Assembly (NCBI RefSeq): GCF_051014445.1
Contig: NC_135136.1
Location: forward strand, 29,282,001-29,346,000
DNA: 64,000 bases
From: Colletes latitarsis
Taxonomy: Eukaryota > Arthropoda > Insecta > Hymenoptera > Colletidae
Direction of reading: 5' to 3'
Positions 11,530 through 24,092 of the stretch are shown piece after piece (the stretch's first letter is position 1; every line of letters starts with the position of its first letter). Below the pieces are notes generated by a model. That model saw only the letters and a program-made list of their open reading frames with translations. It did not search any database and was not told where the DNA came from. Both the position numbers and the translations under genes were made by a program.

Positions 11530-12715
11530 TCCGAAAATTCAACTAGATTGGTCCAGAGAAACTTGGAAGCATCGATCTTTGCCTGGACTATAAATTGTAT
11601 TCTCCTTCCTCAAAGAATTTAAGAACACATCAACCTATATGTATAGTTTCAAATGCTTAATAAAAAAAGAATAACAGCAACTCTTGACGAAATATGCTCA
11701 GGGCGACGATCACCAACGGGGACCAAACGATCGTGAGAACTTTGCGCGTCCCGACGAAGAAAGTCTCGAATCGTACGTGGCAAAAGGAAATAAGCTACGC
11801 TACTCTAGCTCCAAATTCTTCGAATCGTCGATACCCCGTCCACGCGAAAGGATTTCGTGGAATTTCACGAAATCCTCGAGGTTCCTCGAAAACAGAGAAA
11901 CATCTCGCGACGAAGTAAACAAATACCGAGCGTTAAGTTTCACGGTGAAGAAATGCACCTTCTTGCGTTCAACGAGCAAGAATTTACGACAATATATCCT
12001 CCGTAAAATTAACCGGCGATGAAATTGCGGCGCAAGACCTTCGACTTCGAAAATCCGAACGTAAACGCGCAAACGCTTGGGAACTTCTATTATCTCAACG
12101 CGTCTCAGACGAACGCGCCCGAGGTTAATGAATCATAAAGACACGAAGGATCGTACCCGCGAAGATCGCTACAATGCCATTAACACCGTCCGCAATTAAT
12201 GCACACCCATCGCGTACGAGGCGTCTCGTTGTAACATTCGACGACCTCGAAGCATCTTGGAAGAGCGGTTTCTCCTCGTGGCGGAACGATTCCGATCTTT
12301 TCTCTTAATTAAAAATAACGATTGCTCGTTCGAGATGTGGTCTCACAGTCGGCGGCGTCGAAACGGGATTGGCATGGGCATAATCATAATTTCCCTTCTT
12401 TCCACATTTTTGTCTCTCCTGAGAATCTCGCGGCAACTAGCACACGGAGGTGCATAGCTCGCTTGCAGATGTCCAAGGACGCGCCTGTCGCCTTCGTACC
12501 TTTGCTCCTCGAGTCTCCAGCCTCTAGGAAACCACTCGCGGAGAAGATAATGTCAGGACAAAACATCGATGTTCTAAAACTGGCCAAATTCAACCTTCGT
12601 TTTTCTATTAATCCTGTACACTTTGGTCCAAATCTAAATTCTATTATTCTGTACGCCTATACAACGATTTTGATTCAATTTTTGCGTTACTGTATTCGTA
12701 AATACTCATTTTATT
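11530..12715. other. CpG-rich island, no recognised gene
   Basis: About 11690-12560 is CpG rich with overlapping frames on both strands (longest 146 codons, 12322-12762). No domain, repeat or structural RNA was recognised. Confidence 0.5.
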
Positions 12716-12723
12716 TAATTTTA

Positions 12724-13650
12724 AAAACTCACTTACTATTATTATTTATTATAAATTATTAGCACTTTACGACCCTGAAATGAACAGTTTGCATGTCCAA
12801 AGTTCGCTGGGCGAGGGTTGAAAAAGATCGTTAATATACAAACTTTCGGATCAAAATTTAGCAATTGTCCTCAATATTCATTCTGATCTTTTCTTTTTAA
12901 TTTCCAATGCAGTGATTTTCTCTAATATTATAATTTCACACGTCGTGCTTTCTGCCTGTGCTTTAAACGCACAAACGATGAAACCGGATCCAATGTGAAT
13001 ATTAACAGTCGATAAATAAAAATATAATCCGTCTGCTGTCACGTTTCGTTTGACAAAGTACAGTAGTCCCTCGCTAACGTTTCCTACTTTTTCCCTCGAT
13101 ATTCTTCGTGGAACCATCCCCAACGATTCCTAGAACTGCTTCAATAATGACACAACTATTATACAAATGGATCATCGAGAAGTACAAAAATAAAATTTGT
13201 ATATTTTCTAATTTATAATTATGAAATTATTTTTTTCGCGTTGCTGAGCTTTTTCTGGAAATGATACCAAACGAGACCATGTTTGCACTCGTAAGTAAAA
13301 ATTAGAAAAAGAATACAAAATAAGTGGTATACTTTTTATTATAATAATATAGGTACGGTGAGAAATACCAATAAAACAAACTCACTTACTATTATTATTA
13401 TTTTTTATTACAAATTATTAGCACTTTACGACCCTGAAATGAACATTTTGCACGTCAAAGTTTGGTAAGCGAGGGTTGAAAAAGATCATTCATTGTGGAA
13501 TGGAAACAAATATAAAAACTTTCGAACCAAAATTTAGCAATTGTCCTCAATATCCATTCTGATATTTTCCAATTGTCAATTCAGTGATTTTCTTTAACAA
13601 TGTTGTTGTTACAATTCCACACATCCTGCTTTTTGTCTGTGCTTTGAACC
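12724..13650. repeat. Direct repeat of about 255 bp flanking a pogo-like piece
   Basis: 12724-12975 and 13376-13650 share the order CTCACTTACTATTATTATT, GCACTTTACGACCCTGAAAT, GCGAGGGTTGAAAAAGATC, TTTAGCAATTGTCCTCAATA and CTGTGCTTT. The 400 bp between them (12960-13370) recurs at 18680-19040 and partly at 59125-59430. The arrangement suggests duplication of one flank around an inserted element. Confidence 0.7.
13061..13370. mobile_element. pogo-like element end
   Basis: Starts CAGTAGTCCCTCGCTAACG, which resembles pogo/Tigger terminal repeats (CAGT..., then CCTCGCT). The following bases match 18773-19040 and 59131-59430. The opposite end is unclear; a GTAAGCGAGGG at 13455 may be its remnant. 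No transposase. Confidence 0.5.
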
Positions 13651-13792
13651 ATTTTAAACCTGTTTTTAAAGCAACGAATACCTCCGAGTAGGAATAGTGT
13701 AGGAATAGAATTCAAATTCTGTTCTTTTTCTGCACTGTCTCCATTTTCATTGCATTTTTCTACAATTTTATTATCACTTGCGTAATTTACCT

Positions 13793-15115
13793 CGTCGCCA
13801 CCTTTCGGAAAAATTTTAATGGGAGATTCTAGGGGCCAAAATAAGACAAAAATCAAGAATATCAATGTCTTGACTGAGGCTTAATTAAAAAGTTATTAAA
13901 AAATTTCAAATCATACAAAAAAAACTATATTTAGTTACAGGGGGCAATTACAAGCATTTTTGGTGAATACGCATACCCCTGAAGTCCTACCCACTTTCGA
14001 GAAAAAAATTCGAGTATGTACCGAAATTTTTAGACGAAATTAAAAAATTTCAAATCATACTAATAAAATTATTTTTGGTTGCGGGGCCCAATTATAATCA
14101 TTTTTAGTGAATACACATACCTCTGAAATCCTATCCATTTTCAAGAAAAAAATTCGAGCAGGTACTGACATTTTTAAACGAAATTAAAAAATTTCAAATC
14201 ATACTAAAAAAATTATATTTAGTTACAGGGGTAAATTACAAGCATTTTGGGTGAATAGACATACCCCTGAAAGCCTACCCACTTTCGAGAAATAAATTCT
14301 TTACTGAAAATCTAATGTGAGGCCAGAAATGCTTCCCTGAAATTTCATGCGAATTTTTAAAAAGTCATAACTCCTGAACAGATTGGGGGATTTCAATATT
14401 TAAAAAGGCGTACAACGCGTATTTAGGCGAAGTATATGTAGAAATCGTAAAAATATTCGAAAAGTTGATCCTTGACCCTGAAAAATGAGAAAACCCCCAT
14501 AAAAATGATCCAATTTTCAAACAGCCATAACTCCTACTATAGCGAATAAATTCAATGAAACTTTTTTCTGAAGTAGTGCTCATAGATATCTACAAAAAAG
14601 TATTAAACAACTTTTCTATAGGGCACCAAACAAAATTATTAAAAATGAAAAATGAATTTTTAAGAAAAATGGACCAGGGGTAGGTGCTTAAATTTTTCGG
14701 CGAAAAAACAAAATTTCAAATCGTTCTGGAAAAATTATTTTCGGTTGCAGGGGTCAATTACAATTATTTTTGGTCAATAGATATACCCCCGAAATTCTAC
14801 CCAGTTTCGAGAAAAAAAATTCGATAAGGTACTGAAATTTTTAGACGAAATTAAAAAATTTCAAATCCTTCTGAAAAAATTATATTAAGTTACAGGGGTC
14901 AATTACAAGCATTTTTAGTGAATAGACATACTCCAAAATCCTACGCATTTTCGGGAAAAAAATTCTTTACCGAGAATATACTGTGTGGCCGAAAATGTTT
15001 CTATAACTTTTTAACGAAGCCTCAATCAACAAATTAATATGCTTCATTTTCGTCTCATTTTTGCCTCTAGAATTTTCCATTAAAATTTTCCCCAGGGGTG
15101 GCCGAATACCCTGTA
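13793..15115 (+). mobile_element. Family A long-TIR element, copy 2
   Basis: The right end GGTGGCCGAATACCCTG is intact and followed by TA; the left end is decayed (CGCCACCTTTCGG). This is the longest copy. It contains five runs of the roughly 140-bp internal unit (near 13940, 14085, 14230, 14755, 14890) as well as the CATAACTCCT central block (14366, 14523). Variation in unit number between copies shows internal expansion or loss. Confidence 0.85.
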
Positions 15116-16799
15116 TAAATAACGTGGCAAAGTGTTAAAGGTTACTGAAAAACATGTAAAATGGCAAGTATTAATTCGATTAAATCTCCGATGAACCCTC
15201 CTTGTGAGAGTAACCACGTTTGACAGAAAAAATATTTACTGATAGATTGTTTTTTTACCCTTATTATTTAATATCTCAACCTATGTAATCAACAGTATAC
15301 TGTTCATGTCATTATCTTAGTTAAGATATTTACTCAAAATTCCTCAATGAATTTGATTGTAAATTTAATGGTGTAATAATAAAAAAGAACTTATAGATGT
15401 TTCAAACATTACTCGAGACTCGGTCAAGTGCATGACAAATTGTCACACTCGGGTCTCCCTAGAGTGAAATGTTGTATAAAAAAAAAAAATTGATTTCGTA
15501 CCTCCGACGCGAATTATGACTCCCCTTTTATCGCTGGCGTCCCAAAAGGATTTCTACGAAGGAACGTTCGTCTCTTTCGAGTAACGTCGTTTAACTAACG
15601 ACTCACGACCCGCGTAGTTTCGCCGAAAGAACGCGACAGCGTGACATTCTTGAATCGCGGGTACGGGCAGAATTTCACTGGCCTTTTTTCCCTTATTACT
15701 CCGTCGGCTTGTAAAGTATCGTTCCCTCCTCACACTCCCACGCCAAGTGACTAACGCGTATACCGTCGCGCACGGGTAGTACGATTTATCGAGCTAATTT
15801 TGGGACAATGGCGCAGAATCGAGGCAGAACAGGAGGAGGATGAGAAACTGGTGAAAGGAAAAGAGGTTGGGGATGCACAACAGATTACGTACCGGCCATG
15901 GACGGTAGTTAACGGTGCGAATTGCTCGCCATATACGTAGCCTGTCGCAGGTTATGTTGGCCCGACTAATGCCAACCGGGGGCCCCACGTACGGTTTACA
16001 CAGCCGTAAATATACCATGGGACTAATGTGGTGCAACTTTACGTCCCAGAGTTACACGATCATCCCCCACCGTTAAACGACAACATACCGTGCCCGTTTC
16101 GCGCGTCCCGCGCACGGTGGATCAATTAGGAATTTAAATTTCCCGCTCGAATCGTCCGCGTTTGGACATCAAAGGAATTTTTGTAGTCGTCTCAACTGTT
16201 ACGCAGCCAAACCAAAGCCAGGCCGTGTTCGAATTCGAGCGAACGTTCCGTGAATTTTTATCAAAACAAGTGTTGCCGCCACGTGAAGGGTTTCCGCTGC
16301 AGTCGACAATGAACAGTACCGTTTTTGAGGAAGTCGCAATTTTTCGCAATTTTTTGGCCAGATGCCGGTTTCAGATTTCTCTGGAAACGATCCATCCTCG
16401 ATGGCAATTGATGTAACGCAAACCCTCACGTGTCCACCACCAGGACTTAGGACAGTCACTAGGAGAAAGACATAGAACTAGAATGGGCCATAAATTATCC
16501 AGGGATGGTGCAACGTCCTGCAGACCTTGATTTGCAGGATAAAACAAACCAGGCTGTGGGCGTTGCACAATCCAAAAATTGTCTACAAACATCGAACGCT
16601 TCCAAGAAGGCACTAAGAGGAAGATACGGAGTCTTCCTCCAAGACAGGACAGTGGACGTTGACCAGAATTCGCTGTTGTCTCGAATCATTTGGACATTTC
16701 ACAGAATCACTTGTACTTTCAACTGAATCAGTTGGACACATTAAAAGAACTTGGACTTTGAATTTGCTTTCGCACCGAACGCGATTAGAACTGTACTCC
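15116..16799. other. AT-rich spacer then CpG-rich island
   Basis: 15116-15480 is AT rich and featureless. 15490-16740 is CpG rich and apparently unique; its overlapping frames of up to 86 codons on both strands show no domain. Confidence 0.5.
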
Positions 16800-16803
16800 T
16801 TAA

Positions 16804-18407
16804 CACTAACCTACCATGACCGGTCAAATGACCATTTTTTAAATTTCGTTTAGAATTTCTAACACACAATATTATTTTGGCGCCATTTAACTTCACGACT
16901 TTTCTTATATAATAGTATACGTACAATGAATTTTACAATGTTCACTTCTATTCTTATTGTTTGTTTTCTGAGAAAAATATGTAGTCTGTCTTGCCTACCA
17001 CGACCGGTCATCTGACTGGTTCATTGATTTATGATTTTCTGTAAAAACCTAGATAAAATTTGGTACCAAATTCTGGTTAGCTTCCGATGTAAATAGGAAC
17101 TGTACGTATAGCAGAGACGAAAGGAGACTCTGTCTTAGAACAGTCTAACAACGGGTATTAAAAATAGTTAAACTTTAGACGCGTGCAGTTCCGAAACTGC
17201 TGGTGTTTATTTATAATTAAGCCACCGTTAGAGGCGGTAAGGCCTCTCCTTTAAAATGGTTTTTGGTTTTTGTCGATCCGACATTCCGTTTTCGAGATAT
17301 CGTAATTTATGTAAGGAGGTATTTTTTAAGTTCCACTATCCACGCTCTCGCCGCCTTAGAAACGTCTATGAATACGTATTAAAAATACTAAAACTTTAGA
17401 TGCGTGCAGTTCCGAAACTACTAGTGTTTTTGCAATAATTGAGCCGCCGTTGACAGTGGCAAATCTTCCTCTTTAAAATGGTTTTTGGTTTTTGTCGATC
17501 CGATATTCCGTTTTCGAGATATTGTAATTTATGTAAAAGGTAATTTTTTTAATTCGACTATCTCTGTCTTCGTCTAGCGGAGTTGGACCTGTTTATTGCA
17601 TATGCGGGGTGCTGACCTACCCCGCGTACGTGACTCTCGTGACTTAGTTTCGTCGTAGTATTTCCAAGAATTTACTACGCACTGTTTACTATTATCGCGC
17701 GCGCGAGATCAATGAACTCGCGAGCGTAACAACGAAACGTAAACAAACCCTATCTCCGAAACTAACCACCGGATCGACTTGAAATTAAAATCGCTATATC
17801 TCCGGAACTAATAACGCTATCGACTTGTTCGAACGCTCGTTTCAAAGGGCATTTCATCCCCTATCCGATGGGCATATCAACTATTATTATTTATATTGTC
17901 TTCTATGTTTATTTTAATATTTACTTTGACTCTACATACCCAAAGAAGTTTCAGCAGTTCCTACTCACTATACGACTGGTTTGCGATACAACTGGATCAT
18001 AAATTGTTTATTTAATTGAAAATCAATTTAAATTTGTACACAGGGTATTTGCACAATTACTATGCCATTTTTTCGTAAATAATTCTTTTCTCTGGAATTA
18101 ACTGCGGTATCGACTTGAAAGAAAATTTGTTTTCAAGAACGTTTTATCTTCTATCCGATGAAAATTACTAATTTACTAATCCTATTAAAATACTAATGCA
18201 CGTTTAGAGTCAAAGTATTGAATATTATTGAAAAATATGCGACATAAAAGAGAAGGATATCTTACGGATAAATTTCAAAACACAACTTTCTATACACATA
18301 ATGCAAAAATTAGAAGTACGTTATCTCGTAAAAGAGAAAAAGGAAAACTGGTCATTTGACCGGTCATGGTAGGAATGGGTATACATGAGGTGCCTGTAGG
18401 TCTAGTG
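16804..18407. mobile_element. Family D: 1.6-kb piggyBac-like non-autonomous element, copy 1
   Basis: Flanked by TTAA on both sides (16800-16803 and 18408-18411). Ends are CACTAACCTACCATGACC and, in reverse, CACTAGACCTACAGGCACC. Both ends carry the palindromic core GACCGGTCA just inside (16818 and 18357), with a further copy near 17003. Two internal units of about 220 bp (17150 and 17370) share GCGTGCAGTTCCGAAACT. TTAA targets with CACTA ends fit the piggyBac superfamily. No transposase frame remains. Confidence 0.78.
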
Positions 18408-18679
18408 TTAAACTTGGACATTATCATCATACAAGTGATATCCCTTTTAAATTTGTACTGTTACTAGATCACCTTACAATTGATCGATATAGTAAATGTT
18501 ATTGTTATCGTTTTACATAAATTGTTTTTTTGTAAATCGATTAGACATTGATTTGCTACATAATTTAACTCCCCAAACTATACACGGAGTTAACAACGAG
18601 GGTTGCTGTGAGATCAAATCACAATTTCGAAACTTGGTCGCCGAAGAGTCCCGTATACTTTGCCCAACGAGACGAGACT

Positions 18680-19040
18680 GCTGACAAAAACAAACGCACA
18701 AACGATGAAACAATTAACAGTCTATGAATAAAAATAGAATCCGTGTGTTGTCACGTCTCGTTTGACAAAGTACAGTAGTTCCCTTGCTACCGTCCGCTAC
18801 TTTTTCCCTCGATTCCTAGAACTGCTTCAATAATTACTACAAATGGATCATCGGGAAGAAGAGAAATAAGATTTGTATATTTTCTAAATTATAATTATGA
18901 TTTTAATCGCATTGCTGAGCTTTTTCTGGAAATGATACCAAACAAGACCATATTTGCACTCGTGTGTCAAAATCAGAAAGGGAATGTAAAATAAATGATA
19001 TATTTTTTATTATAATAATATAGGTATGATGAGATATGCC
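18680..19040. mobile_element. pogo-like dispersed repeat, second copy
   Basis: CAGTAGTTCCCTTGCTACC at 18773, then the CTACTTTTTCCCTCGAT, GCTGAGCTTTTTCTGG and AATGATACCAAAC words in the same order as 12960-13370. Both copies share about 90 bp upstream of the CAGTAG end, so the duplicated unit is larger than the element itself. Confidence 0.6.
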
Positions 19041-19202
19041 AATAAAAATAGGAAAAAAGATTTGACCTTGAAAGAAACTCTTAAAAACAGAAAATGTAAA
19101 AACGAAATTTAAAAATGAGAAAGAAGAGATGTATAAAGACATTGAACGCACTCAAAAGATGCGAAGGAATTGAAAATGAATTTGTTAAAATAAAACATTA
19201 TT

Positions 19203-19437
19203 AAAAAAACAGCTTTCCTACTTTAAACTTGAGCTACAATCCAAAAATCTTGTAACTTGTAAAAATAACTATATACTTTGATTACTATACTAAAATAGTA
19301 ATACCTCCCTCCTCACTCTTTAGTTTCCTATTTTCCTACTTTAAACTTGAGCTACAATGCAAAAATCTTGTAACTTGTAAAAAAAGCTATATACTTTGAT
19401 TACTATACTAAAATAGTATAGTATACCTCCCTCCCCA
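19203..19437. repeat. 118-bp tandem duplication
   Basis: CTACTTTAAACTTGAGCTAC begins at 19218 and again at 19336, with the following 100 bases (to the CCTCCCTCC word) nearly identical. Confidence 0.8.
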
Positions 19438-19892
19438 CTGTACAGAATAGGAATTGACAACATCTCCAGCGAGAAGAACCATCGTTCTATATTACGAAGC
19501 AGGCAACGTTGTTATAGATTTTTTATACACACATCCTAAGATACAGAATTTTATAACTCATCTCGAAACATCAAGAAACGCAAAACACGGAGAACATCAA
19601 ATTTATATGGATAGGAATATGATTTGATTTGAAGTTAGTTGCGTCTGAAGGCAATTTGCCAAAATGACCAAAATCTGCACGAATTTTGTTTGACCAACTC
19701 GAAAAATCGAAAATGTAGAAACAATTTCTTTCATACGAGATTTTGTTCTCAAGAAAATCGACTTTGAAAATTCATCGGGTTCGCGTAGAGTAGAGTATGA
19801 CTTGGACATCGGAGCAAGTAGAAACAGCGAGTAATGGACAGACATGGTAAGTAAATTGTATTCAGTGGCGCGCGTATTCGACAAATTTTTAA

Positions 19893-20133
19893 CCCTTTGC
19901 ACTCCGAATTATATTTCAATTTTGTTACCAGCAGCACCCAACGCTTTTAAGTGTTTTATTTGAAACTTATCTGTTAAAATATCTGTTTTATTTACACTGT
20001 TGCTGTATTTTGTAATTTTCAAGTGTACGATATCTCTGGTTTAGATTTGAAAAAATGTCGAGTGGAACTTGACGAAGGAGCTCTTGAGATAAAAATTGAT
20101 GTCGAGTCACACTCGACATAGGAGTGCAAAGGG
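19893..20133. mobile_element. piggyBac-like MITE, 241 bp
   Basis: Perfect TTAA flanks (19889-19892 and 20134-20137) and exact facing ends CCCTTTGCACTCC / GGAGTGCAAAGGG. Inside the right end is the hairpin TGTCGAGT-CAC-ACTCGACA. Same family as 5188-5412 and the nested copy at 31644-32380. No coding capacity. Confidence 0.88.
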
Positions 20134-20137
20134 TTAA

Positions 20138-21540
20138 ATTCATTTATCTCGAAAGCAAAGCACTATGAACAATATTTTGTTGTCTATTTCCAATTTATTT
20201 TGTCTATACATTATTTTTACTATATAGAATGTTCCCGATCTATTCGATCAAACTGCGCCCTTAGGTTCTTTAATTACATATAAACCAAAAAAGTTTATAA
20301 ATATGGGCCCTTAAATGCTTTATTAAAGAGTTCTTACAAAAATATGAAATTTGGAGTGCTAATGAAAGGAATCAATGTACCGTTCGCTAAGATGCAGTAT
20401 TAATAGAAATATTAATTACTATTTTTCATGTCACTTTTGTATTGCTAAGAATGATCGACACTTTAAAATTGAATATCGTTAATAAATGATTAATAGAATT
20501 TTTAATAGAAACTGCATTGAACTTTTTTATTCTCACCATGTACTTTAAAAATAATAAGTGAAAGTCCGTTACCATTTCCTATAAATTTCGTGTTTGTGTT
20601 ATAACTTTTTCTTAACTTATCTACAGAAAAATTCTGTAATATCTCATATATTAGACATTATTCATATTTAATTTTGTGTTCTTGTTCATTATTATGACTG
20701 GTTGCAATAACAATAAAGTGAAGGTTTTATTTTTACAAATGAACGGAAGTAATAAAGTAAATAGCAGTTTAGTAGTTATTGTCACACTTACAAACACCTC
20801 CTCAAACTGAGTTTTCATACGAAAGTCAAATTTACAAATTGCATTTATTAATACTACATTAAAGAATGCAGGTAAATGCCTTTGTTATTTAAATTATAGT
20901 TTTATTTAAATTGCGAGAAATTGAATACAAATGTGATTTAATTATTTTGATTCGGGTCAAGAGCTGCAATAATTTAGTTAATGAATTCGCTGCCCCAGAA
21001 TACCAACGGTCATTAAATTGTATGGATTCTATAATTTCCTTTGCGATACAAAGTTATTTGTTGTTGAATAATTGAATATAGTATGCAGCATAACAATATT
21101 ATTTCCCTTATTACAATACCTAGAGCCAATTTTCCATCTTGCAGGTAGTTCTTCAATGTCGTTCTTATAAAAATGCTCGCGTTCGAAAGCTAATTGTAGG
21201 AACTCATTCATTCCATGCAATGTCTAAAGAACATGATGGATGGCTAAAGTTTTTCAGTATCTCTAAAATTGCCTTGCAGCAAAATAACACCTTTCCAACT
21301 TGCTAATAATGATCACCTTGCGTTTATTGATCGATCCAAGCTCTATGACTGGTCGCATAATTTTCGGGGATATAGAAGTTCTTCTGGTGATTGAATAGAT
21401 TCTACAGTTTCTTATTAAGGAAATACACTAGAGGTCAAAAGTTTCAAAAACTCGAAAAGAAACTTTGTTCTATAAATAGATAAACTAAAATCTTAAAAGT
21501 AGAAGACAACTGATTCTATATGGGTATCTGCATTTAAATA
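20138..21540. other. AT-rich spacer, nothing recognised
   Basis: Low-GC sequence with only short frames. No repeat partner noticed elsewhere in the window. Confidence 0.5.
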
Positions 21541-21544
21541 AATT

Positions 21545-21937
21545 ATATTTTTCCTAAATCCTAAACACGCACAGTAAGTATTAATTCTAATTGAATATTA
21601 TAAAAAATGTGAATACTGAAAAAATAGAAACGCCAAAAGATCAGATATAAATTCATCGATGAGGTTAGTGGTTTCTATGGACTAACAATTAGGAATAATT
21701 GTACAACGCGGCTGATACGAAGAAAATAATAAAAGTAAAATATTTTTTCTAAATCCCAAACACGCACAGTAAGTATTAATTCTAATTGAATATTATAAAA
21801 AATGTGAATACTGAAAAATAGAAGCGCTAAAAGATCAGATATAAATTCATCGATGAGGTTAGTGGTTTCTATGGATTAACAATTAGGAATAATTGCACTA
21901 CGTGGTTGATACGAAGAAAATAATAAAAGTAAAAAAA
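21545..21937. repeat. 195-bp tandem duplication
   Basis: The block starting CTAAATCCTAAACACGCACA at 21554 repeats from 21749 with few differences, through CATCGATGAGGTTAGTGG and GATACGAAGAAAATAATAAA. The high similarity implies a recent duplication. Confidence 0.88.
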
Positions 21938-22881
21938 CTGTTCTCCATACGGATTAAATTTTGGTACCAAAAGACTTTGAAAATACTTGATACTGATAAC
22001 TTTCAACGAAACTGAACTCCTTTAGTATAATTTTAATGCTTGAATGTTCCATAAATGAACTTGCATAAGTTTGAATAATGTCGAGATTAGAATACGTCAG
22101 AAACGAATTTAAATACTACCAATCACAGTCGTTTCGCATTACCGATATCGAAGTATTTCCACGACATGGAGTCCCAACTTATGGTTAGGAGCGTGAGACT
22201 CCTAACTTGGTAATACCATAGTGTGGAGAGTTGTCGGAATATCTGATTCCGATACACAGCAATTGGAATTTGGGATAACTACAATATTTCGATACGTCTC
22301 GGACCCATTTAAAACCAAATTGGATATATTTTAATCTCACGTTGGGAATATTCCCATTTTAATATTATTCGATGCAATGCATTATCATTTTGGTACTAAA
22401 GAATTCCAATTTTTGTAGCATTTCTCTTCAGGTTCTATCGACAATTTACAAATTCTAACATTTAATAATGGTTCATTACCAACATTAGTCAGAGAAGATA
22501 TTTGATAGTTACGCGAGAATTTAAATTAGAATTTCATTCGTCGTGAATATAATTATTAGTCTCGATATGGTTGATATCGTAATGCAAATTACCATAACAA
22601 AGATTAGAATAACCGAACAAGAGAATTTGGCTAGAAACGAACTGCTAAAGAGGAACAGTGTTATAGAACCGAAATAGTTTTCCTAATCTAAATAATAATT
22701 CCATAAACCTTTAAACGCGTTCCTCGTTTCTGATATCTTGTACAAGTGTTCGAAATTGTAGAAACAAAGACGAACAGGGCTTAAGTACTTTTCGATTTTC
22801 TACTTTTCTGCCAAATTTCGTCAAAATAAGAACGGTGCACATAATTAACCGCATTTAATCATATGAAAGATCTTGGTATTA
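21938..22881. other. AT-rich spacer with one short hairpin
   Basis: No gene. At 22184-22206 GTTAGGAG and CTCCTAAC can pair as an 8-bp stem with a 7-base loop, and GGAGTC/GACTCC offers an alternative. Nothing else is recognised. Confidence 0.5.
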
Positions 22882-22883
22882 TA

Positions 22884-24058
22884 CAGGGTGTCCAGCCACA
22901 CCTGGGAAATATTTTAATGGGAGATTTTAGAGGCCAAAATAAGACGAAAATCAAAAAAATCAATTACTTTACTGAGGCTTTGTTAAAAAGTTATTAAACA
23001 ATTAAATTAAAAAATTTCAAATCATTCTGAAAAAATTATGTTTGGTTGCAGGGGTCAATTACAATCATTTTTGGTGAATACACATACCCCCGAAATCCTA
23101 CCCACTTTCTAGAAAAAAATTCGGGTAGGTGCTGAAATTTTTTGGCGAGAAAAAAATTTTTCTAAACGTTCTAAAAAAATTATTTTCGGTTGTAAGGGTC
23201 GACTACAATCATTTTTGTTCATTACACATACCCTCGAAATCCTACGTATTTTCGAGAAAAAAATTCCTTACCGAAAATCTAATGTGAGGCCAGAAATGCT
23301 TCCCTGAAATTTCATACCACTCTTTAAAATGTCATAACTCCTGAACGGATTGGACGATTTTAATGTTTCAAACGGCAAACAACGCGTATTTTGGTGTAGA
23401 ATATATGGAGATACCAAAAATATTCGAAAAGTTGTTCCTTGATCCCGCAAAATAAGAAAAACCCCATAAAAATGGTCCAATTTTCAAACAGCCATAACTC
23501 CTACAATAGTGAATATATTTCATTGAAATTTTGGGGGGAAGGAGAGTTCATGGATACCTACAAAAAAGTATTAAACAACATTTCTGTACATTACCAACCA
23601 AAGTTATTAAAAATCAAAAACGAATTTTTAAGAAAAATTGACAGGGGGTAGATGCCTAAATTTTTCGGCGAAATTGAAAAGCTTCAAATCATTCTGGAAA
23701 AAATGTTTTCGGTTTCAGGGGTCAATTACAATCACTTTTGGTGAATAGACATACCCTCGAAATCTTACATAGTTTCGAGAAAAAAATTCAGTAGTTGGAC
23801 GAACTTTTCGGCGAAAAAAAATTTTTTCAAATCGTTCTAAAAAAATTATTTCCAGCTAGGAGGTTCAATTACAACCACTTTTGGTGAATAGACATACCCT
23901 CAAAATTCTATGCAGTTTCGAGAAAAAAATTCAGAACGGACGGAACTTTAACGTTAATGACTTTTTAACGAAGCCTTCATTAACAAATTGATTTTCGTCT
24001 TATTTTGACGTCTAGAATCTCCCATTAAAATGTTTGCCAGACGTGGCCGAATACCCTG
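22884..24058 (+). mobile_element. Family A long-TIR element, copy 3
   Basis: Starts CAGGGTGTCCAGCCACACC after TA (22882-22883) and ends CGTGGCCGAATACCCTG before TA (24059-24060). It has the internal units and both CATAACTCCT words in the same order and orientation as the other copies. It abuts the LINE relic that follows. Confidence 0.88.
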
Positions 24059-24092
24059 TATATTAATGACATCTTTAAAGTATTTAAACACT

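Noticed and set aside
22846..22880. Short LINE-like words (ATGAAAGATCTTGGTATTA) just before family A copy 3
   Set aside because: Resembles the HVKDLGIT segment but covers only about 30 bases, and the order with the LINE relic after the MITE does not fit a simple insertion. Too short to call.
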